Shown: positions 59,985 through 64,000 of the stretch, piece by piece
How the letters are laid out: the number at the start of each line of letters is the position of its first letter
Numbering within the stretch: the first letter of the stretch is position 1
Assembly (NCBI GenBank): GCA_964411505.1
Contig: CAYPLH010000004.1
Span: 82,669 to 146,668 of the forward strand
Source: CAYPLH01 sp964411505
GTDB taxonomy: Bacteria > Bacillota > Clostridia > CAYPLH01 > DUMO01
Direction: 5' to 3'
Length of the DNA: 64,000 nt
Position numbers and translations under genes: made by a program
The notes under the pieces: model-generated
Database searches by the model: none
Seen by the model: only the letters and a program-made list of their open reading frames with translations
Told to the model about the DNA's origin: nothing

Positions 59985-61343
59985 ATGACTAAATCAAATG
60001 AAAAAAGACCTAATATAATAGTGTTTTTTACAGATCAACAGCGTTGGGATACTACAGGAGTACATGGGAATCCGCTGGGACTTACCCCGAATTTCGACCG
60101 GATGGCACTTAATGGAACACATCTTTATAATACTTTTACACCACAACCTGTTTGTGGACCAGCAAGAGCATGCCTGCAGACAGGTAAGTATGCCACGACA
60201 GTTGGATGCCACAGAAATTCCATTCCCTTGCCGCAAAATGAAAAAACGCTTGCTCACTACTTTAAGGGAGCGGGATACAAAACAGGCTACATAGGAAAGT
60301 GGCACCTAGCTTCATCTCGCTTTGCTGTCAGTGAAGAAGAAAGGGGCGGATACGACTACTGGCTCGGAGCAAATGCTCTAGAGGCATCATCGCAACCTTA
60401 TAATACAATAGTATATGACAACGATTGCAATGAAGTCAAACTGCCAGGATATAGGGTGGATGCGTTGACGGATGCAGCAATCCGATACGTAGACGATTAT
60501 AAGGACAATCCATTTTTCCTGTTTCTTTCCTTCCTTGAACCTCATTTCCAGAACCATGAGGACAGTTATCCTGCGCCAGATGGCTATGAGGAGCGTTATA
60601 TATCACGATGGATTCCTCCTGATCTAATGGCATTAAATGGTTCCACCCATCAGCATATTGCAGGGTATTATGGTATGGTTAAAAAGCTTGACGAGGCACT
60701 TGGCAGGCTATTGGACACGCTTAAGAGTCTTGATTTGCTGGAGGACACCATTATACTTTTCACAACCGATCATGGGTGTCACTTTAAAACACGAAATCGT
60801 GAATATAAGCGTTCGTGTCATGAAAGCTCAATACGGATACCGGCCGCGCTGTGTGGTTCTGTATTCAATGGAGGAGGCAGAGTACAGGAGTTGGTAAGTT
60901 TGGTCGATATTCCTCCTACGCTGCTAGATGCTGCAGGTATACCTGTGCCAGCAGAAATGCAGGGAAGATCAGTGCTTCCATTAGTAAAAGGAAATAAGGA
61001 AGGCTGGCCTGAGGAAGTTTTTGTGCAAATTAGCGAAGCACAGGTTGGAAGATCAGTACGTACACACCGCTGGAAATACAGTGTGAATGCACCCGACAAA
61101 GATTCCAGAGCTAATTCCGGCTCAGATGTTTACCATGAACAGTTTCTTTACGATCTTAAGGCTGACCCATATGAGCTTGTTAATCTAATTGACAAGGAAT
61201 CTCACAGTGAAGTTGCCCGTGTAATGAGGGAAAGGTTGCTGAAACGCATGGAAGAAGCTGGTGAAGAAAGACCTGAAATAATACCTGCACAAAGGACACC
61301 ATCAGGTCAGAGGAGAGTTCCAGAGAAAGAAATTTATATGTAG
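59985..61343 (+). CDS. Cys-type sulfatase
   Basis: A 452-residue alkaline-phosphatase-superfamily sulfatase. The formylglycine site is C57-G-P59-A-R61 in QPVCGPARACLQTGKYA. Metal ligands are in IIVFFTDQQRW (Asp17) and ILFTTDHGCHFKTRN (Asp and His). Cys at position 57 needs oxidation by an anaerobic radical SAM enzyme, which is not in this window. There is no signal peptide, so it is cytoplasmic, suited to sulfated sugars already imported. AAAGGAG precedes the ATG. Confidence 0.88.
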   Translation: MTKSNEKRPNIIVFFTDQQRWDTTGVHGNPLGLTPNFDRMALNGTHLYNTFTPQPVCGPARACLQTGKYATTVGCHRNSIPLPQNEKTLAHYFKGAGYKTGYIGKWHLASSRFAVSEEERGGYDYWLGANALEASSQPYNTIVYDNDCNEVKLPGYRVDALTDAAIRYVDDYKDNPFFLFLSFLEPHFQNHEDSYPAPDGYEERYISRWIPPDLMALNGSTHQHIAGYYGMVKKLDEALGRLLDTLKSLDLLEDTIILFTTDHGCHFKTRNREYKRSCHESSIRIPAALCGSVFNGGGRVQELVSLVDIPPTLLDAAGIPVPAEMQGRSVLPLVKGNKEGWPEEVFVQISEAQVGRSVRTHRWKYSVNAPDKDSRANSGSDVYHEQFLYDLKADPYELVNLIDKESHSEVARVMRERLLKRMEEAGEERPEIIPAQRTPSGQRRVPEKEIYM

Positions 61344-61554
61344 CGACTGAAAAGAACTCCACCCATAGCTTGAATTACTCTGCTAATAGAGAGAAAGTAC
61401 ATTAAGAATGAACCAATTATTAGTATTTTGATGAAAATCATTTTAAAAAGCAAAAATGGTGGTATAAATAATATAATGAAAGCTTAATAATGTTCCCATC
61501 TCTTTATGTGGTGGGTTCGGAAAACTTACTAATAAAGCAAAAGGAGAGATGGAA

Positions 61555-61788
61555 ATGCAAAAAGCGACTATTCAATTAGAAACATTAACTTGTCCATCAT
61601 GCATGCAAAAGATTGAAAATGCAGTAAAATCTTTAGATGGTGTGGATAAAGAAAGCTTAAATGTATTATTTAACTCAAGCAAAGTAAAATTAAACTTTGA
61701 TAATGAAAAAATATCTATAAAAGACATCGAAAATGCTATTGATAAATTGGGATATGAAGTTAAGAAATCTCAAGTAAAAGCTTTATAA
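61555..61788 (+). CDS. Heavy-metal-associated domain protein
   Basis: A 77-residue HMA protein: TLTCPSCMQKIENAVKSLDG carries the CxxC metal site, followed by the usual beta-alpha-beta pattern up to IENAIDKLGYEV. It resembles small metal chaperones that deliver copper or similar ions to P-type ATPases. ATG 61555 is used because AAAGGAGAG lies too close to ATG 61549. No metal ATPase is nearby. Confidence 0.85.
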   Translation: MQKATIQLETLTCPSCMQKIENAVKSLDGVDKESLNVLFNSSKVKLNFDNEKISIKDIENAIDKLGYEVKKSQVKAL

Positions 61789-61824
61789 AACTAAGTAACT
61801 ACACCATGAGGGAGTTACTTAGTT
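61789..61824. terminator. 12-bp perfect hairpin after the metal protein
   Basis: AACTAAGTAACT (61789-61800) pairs with AGTTACTTAGTT (61813-61824), starting at the stop codon. There is no U-run, so it may protect the message end rather than terminate. Confidence 0.55.
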
Positions 61825-61880
61825 GGATTCAACTTGGTTAAATAACGTGAGAATTAGTTTACTAATTCTTAAAAACGACA

Positions 61881-61940
61881 AAATCGGCTTCACATGAGTT
61901 AGATTATAATCTAATCATTGAGGTCGATTTTCTTTTTTTA
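61881..61940. terminator. Strong bidirectional terminator
   Basis: AAAATCGGCTTCA pairs with TGAGGTCGATTTT with an inner perfect TTAGATTATAATCTAA, followed by CTTTTTTT on the plus strand and a run of A on the left. Confidence 0.75.
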
Positions 61941-62364
61941 AGATTAAAGAGGGTGTACTAGGTGAGTAAGTTAGCACTAATCAGAACAGCGTTTCATTGT
62001 TTGATATATTTGAATCCCTCAAGTGCTTTCTGCATAGTTGTGTAAAAAGCCTTTCAATAAAATCTATGTGCATAGAATTAACAGGAAGATTAAACAAATT
62101 GTCAGTGCATTCTAAGTATTGTCAATTCATTATGAAAAAAATCAATTAGTTTACTAGTATAGTCAATTCGTTCAACTTATTATCAATTAACATCATAAGG
62201 AAATTAGGTTATTGTTTATCTTATACTGCTAGAAGTATCACTAAGCAAAGGAGGGAAGTATGAGAGAGAAAATTAGCGCGGTAGGCATGAATTAATTCTA
62301 CTGATAATGAAAGCAGTATTATTTAATTTATTATTCTTAAATTATTGGAGGGAGGCATAGCCAC
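61941..62364 (+). other. Upstream region of the S-layer gene
   Basis: About 420 bases. A tiny frame of 11 codons (MREKISAVGMN) at 62260-62295 has an excellent ribosome site (AAAGGAGGG). The rest is A+T-rich with no recognised RNA motif. The promoter of the surface protein should be here. Confidence 0.4.
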
Positions 62365-64000
62365 GTGAAAAGAAATATTTCTAAAAGGTTACCAGCATTA
62401 ATGTTGTCCTTTGTCTTTATTTTCGTTTCACTTTTTAATTTTACAGTTAGTGCTAACAATCTAGACAGTGTAAACAACTTGGATTTTACTGGTCATTGGG
62501 CGGAAAAGCAGATGCTTGAATGGGCAGAAAAAGAGCTGTTCTTAGGTGATGGGAATGGCGTTTTTCGACCGGATGATTACATAACCAGAGCGGAATTCTT
62601 TACTCTGGTTAATAGAGTTTTTGGATATTCAGAACTAGCAGAAATATCATTTAGTGACGTAAAAACCTCGGATTGGTATTATGAGGAGATTGCAAAGATA
62701 GTAGCTGCAGGTGTTGCACAGGGTTTACCTGATAATACCATATGTCCTAGCAATAATATAAGCCGTGAAGAAGCTGCGGCAGCTGTATATAGAGCATTTA
62801 AGTTTGAAAAAGTTGAGGGAGTAGAGGGGTTAGAATTGGTTGATATTAATGAGGTAAGTGATTGGAGTCGTGAACCAGTAAACTCGTTAATAAATAAAGG
62901 AATCATAAAAGGATACCCTGATTTAACTTTTCGACCAAAAAACAGCATTACTCGTGCTGAAGCTATAAGCATGCTTGATAATGCAACAGGAATTATCCTT
63001 AATAAAGCTAATACTTATGCAATATCAACCGACGGGAACATATTAGTTAATAAAGATAATATTACTCTTGTAGATTCTGTTATTGGTGGCGATTTATACC
63101 TTGCCGAAGGAATCGGTGATGGGAATATTACACTAGAAAATGTAACAGTAAAGGGAAACACAATTGTACGCGGTGGTGGTATTAACAGCATTATAATAAG
63201 CAACTCGAACCTTGGGAATATCACGGTAATTAAAAAGGATGGAAAGATAAGGATAATCGCTTCGAGAGCCACTAATATTGGTGATGTACAACTGCAATCT
63301 GGTGCTAGACTAGAGGAAAAGGATATTTATGAAGGAAGTAGAGGTTTTGGCAATGTTGAAACCACTATTGATATACCAGAAGGTGCGGTTGTAGAATTTA
63401 TAGGTGATTTTGGAGATATTAACATAGATACACCTAACGTTCAAGCAACATTTCTATCAGGAACAGTTAACAATTTAAATATATTTAGCGATATCATAGT
63501 TGATATAAGCGAGAGCGCTGTAATTGGAAAAGTAACTGTGGAAAATGCTGTTAATGCTAAATTAGCAGGGGGCGGTACTGCCAATGTAGTTGAAATTGAA
63601 GTGGGCGATGCTAATGTGGAAATGGGCGAGGAACTAAAAATTAAAGCCATTATTGATCCTGAGGGTAATGTAATAACACCTCAACCAACTGCAACACCAG
63701 AGCCGGAACCAGATCCAACACCGACTTCGGAGCCTACACCAGAGCCGGAACCAGATCCAACACCGACTTCGGAGCCAACGCCTGAGCCGGATCCAGATCC
63801 AACACCGACTTCGGAGCCTACACCAGAGCCGGAACCAGATCCAACACCGACTTCGGAGCCTACACCAGAGCCGGAACCAGATCCAACACCGACTTCGGAG
63901 CCAACGCCTGAGCCGGATCCAGATCCAACACCGACTTCGGAGCCTACACCAGAGCCGGAACCAGATCCAACACCGACTTCGGAGCCTACACCAGAGCCGG
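62365..64000 (+). CDS. S-layer-homology surface protein (partial)
   Basis: At least 545 residues, running out of the window. The GTG start stands behind GGAGGGAGG. A signal peptide (KRLPALMLSFVFIFVSLFNF) ends near SANN. Three SLH domains follow: FTGHWAEKQMLEWAEKELFL, FSDVKTSDWYYEEIAKIVAA and VDINEVSDWSREPVNSLINK, each with a TRAE or SREE motif. They anchor the protein to the cell-wall polymer. Next is a beta-helix-like region with IDIPEGAVVEFIGDFGDINI, then a Pro/Thr/Glu-rich linker from about 63685. The C-terminal functional domain lies beyond the window. Confidence 0.88.
   Translation, partial: MKRNISKRLPALMLSFVFIFVSLFNFTVSANNLDSVNNLDFTGHWAEKQMLEWAEKELFLGDGNGVFRPDDYITRAEFFTLVNRVFGYSELAEISFSDVKTSDWYYEEIAKIVAAGVAQGLPDNTICPSNNISREEAAAAVYRAFKFEKVEGVEGLELVDINEVSDWSREPVNSLINKGIIKGYPDLTFRPKNSITRAEAISMLDNATGIILNKANTYAISTDGNILVNKDNITLVDSVIGGDLYLAEGIGDGNITLENVTVKGNTIVRGGGINSIIISNSNLGNITVIKKDGKIRIIASRATNIGDVQLQSGARLEEKDIYEGSRGFGNVETTIDIPEGAVVEFIGDFGDINIDTPNVQATFLSGTVNNLNIFSDIIVDISESAVIGKVTVENAVNAKLAGGGTANVVEIEVGDANVEMGEELKIKAIIDPEGNVITPQPTATPEPEPDPTPTSEPTPEPEPDPTPTSEPTPEPDPDPTPTSEPTPEPEPDPTPTSEPTPEPEPDPTPTSEPTPEPDPDPTPTSEPTPEPEPDPTPTSEPTPEP
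63690..64000 (+). repeat. 42-bp tandem repeat encoding a PTPTSEPTPEPEPD linker
   Basis: ACACCGACTTCGGAGCC recurs every 42 bases at least seven times. Within it, units ending in CCT-ACACCAGAGCC and in CCA-ACGCCTGAGCC follow the order 1-2-1-1-2-1-1, so a larger 126-base unit repeats. The protein is a flexible acidic linker typical of clostridial surface proteins. It reaches the window edge. Confidence 0.9.

Noticed and set aside
62679..63650. Three minus-strand frames within the S-layer gene
   Set aside because: They are antisense to the SLH protein, whose frame is missing from a simple ORF list only because it runs off the window.
63690..64000. CRISPR array
   Set aside because: The 42-base units have no spacers and stay in frame as a Pro/Thr/Glu linker of a surface protein.

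Overview
The window looks like a chromosomal stretch of a low-GC, Gram-positive, anaerobic clostridium. The evidence is A+T-rich DNA, strong AGGAGG-type ribosome binding sites, GTG and TTG starts, an LplABC-type sugar importer, an S-layer-homology protein, a Cys-type sulfatase, a KamA radical SAM enzyme and many clostridial small families. The protein families resemble those of cellulolytic clostridia (Ruminiclostridium, Acetivibrio or Pseudobacteroides type), but the genus is an inference.

Layout. 0-5.4 kb: end of a LysE-type exporter, DUF1540 and DUF2935 genes, a frameshifted membrane protein, and a leftward sugar ABC importer (two permeases and a binding protein). 6-8.5 kb: an ATP-grasp ligase paired with a lysine 2,3-aminomutase-type enzyme, preceded by a perfect 20-bp palindrome. 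8.6-12 kb: a membrane-anchored LuxR regulator, a small LuxR-type protein, a lipoprotein and a zinc-ribbon membrane protein. 12-26 kb: a decayed accessory region with an enolase-superfamily enzyme, several acetyltransferases, an ANT(6)-type aminoglycoside adenylyltransferase fused to pieces of two other genes, a 495-bp near-identical duplication, toxin-antitoxin genes, and many truncated or fused fragments (HicBA, RelE, APH, SatD, GGDEF, nitrilase, methyltransferase, AAA ATPase).

26-43.4 kb is the most interesting part: a ribosomally made peptide (RiPP) locus. A Nif11-type precursor with a double-glycine leader and a 26-residue Ala/Val/Thr-rich core is followed on the minus strand by a PoyD-type radical SAM epimerase, an unrecognised protein, a second radical SAM protein and a protein with a C-terminal sulfotransferase domain. 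Divergent from it lies a fusion of APS kinase with a PHP phosphoesterase. By family knowledge it could both make the sulfate donor PAPS and destroy the by-product PAP. It is followed by an NHLM-type export system (HlyD, C39 peptidase-ABC, second ABC), a binding lipoprotein, a DUF3574 lipoprotein, an EamA transporter and an ECF-like membrane protein. The simplest reading is a sulfated, D-amino-acid-containing secreted peptide. Copies of a repeat with inverted ends and terminator-like hairpins occupy three intergenic spaces of this locus.

43.4-50 kb: a candidate type I toxin with a convergent antisense RNA, a histidine kinase fragment, NUDIX, alpha/beta hydrolase and ThpR genes, a membrane protein/YozG-type regulator/lipoprotein operon, and a run of RelE, Phd and HicBA genes. 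50-53.3 kb: a ykkC-family riboswitch with its terminator in front of a three-gene ABC-2 exporter. 53.8-64 kb: an ABC-F ATPase, VapBC, a WrbA-type flavoprotein, hypothetical proteins, a ProB-like kinase, a sulfatase with a widely spaced inverted operator, a heavy-metal-associated protein and the start of a three-SLH surface protein with a 42-bp repeat linker.

Two other repeat families cross the window. One is a long palindromic element (two near-complete copies and one half copy). The other is a structured leader found in front of two unrelated genes, at 40.1 and 58.6 kb.
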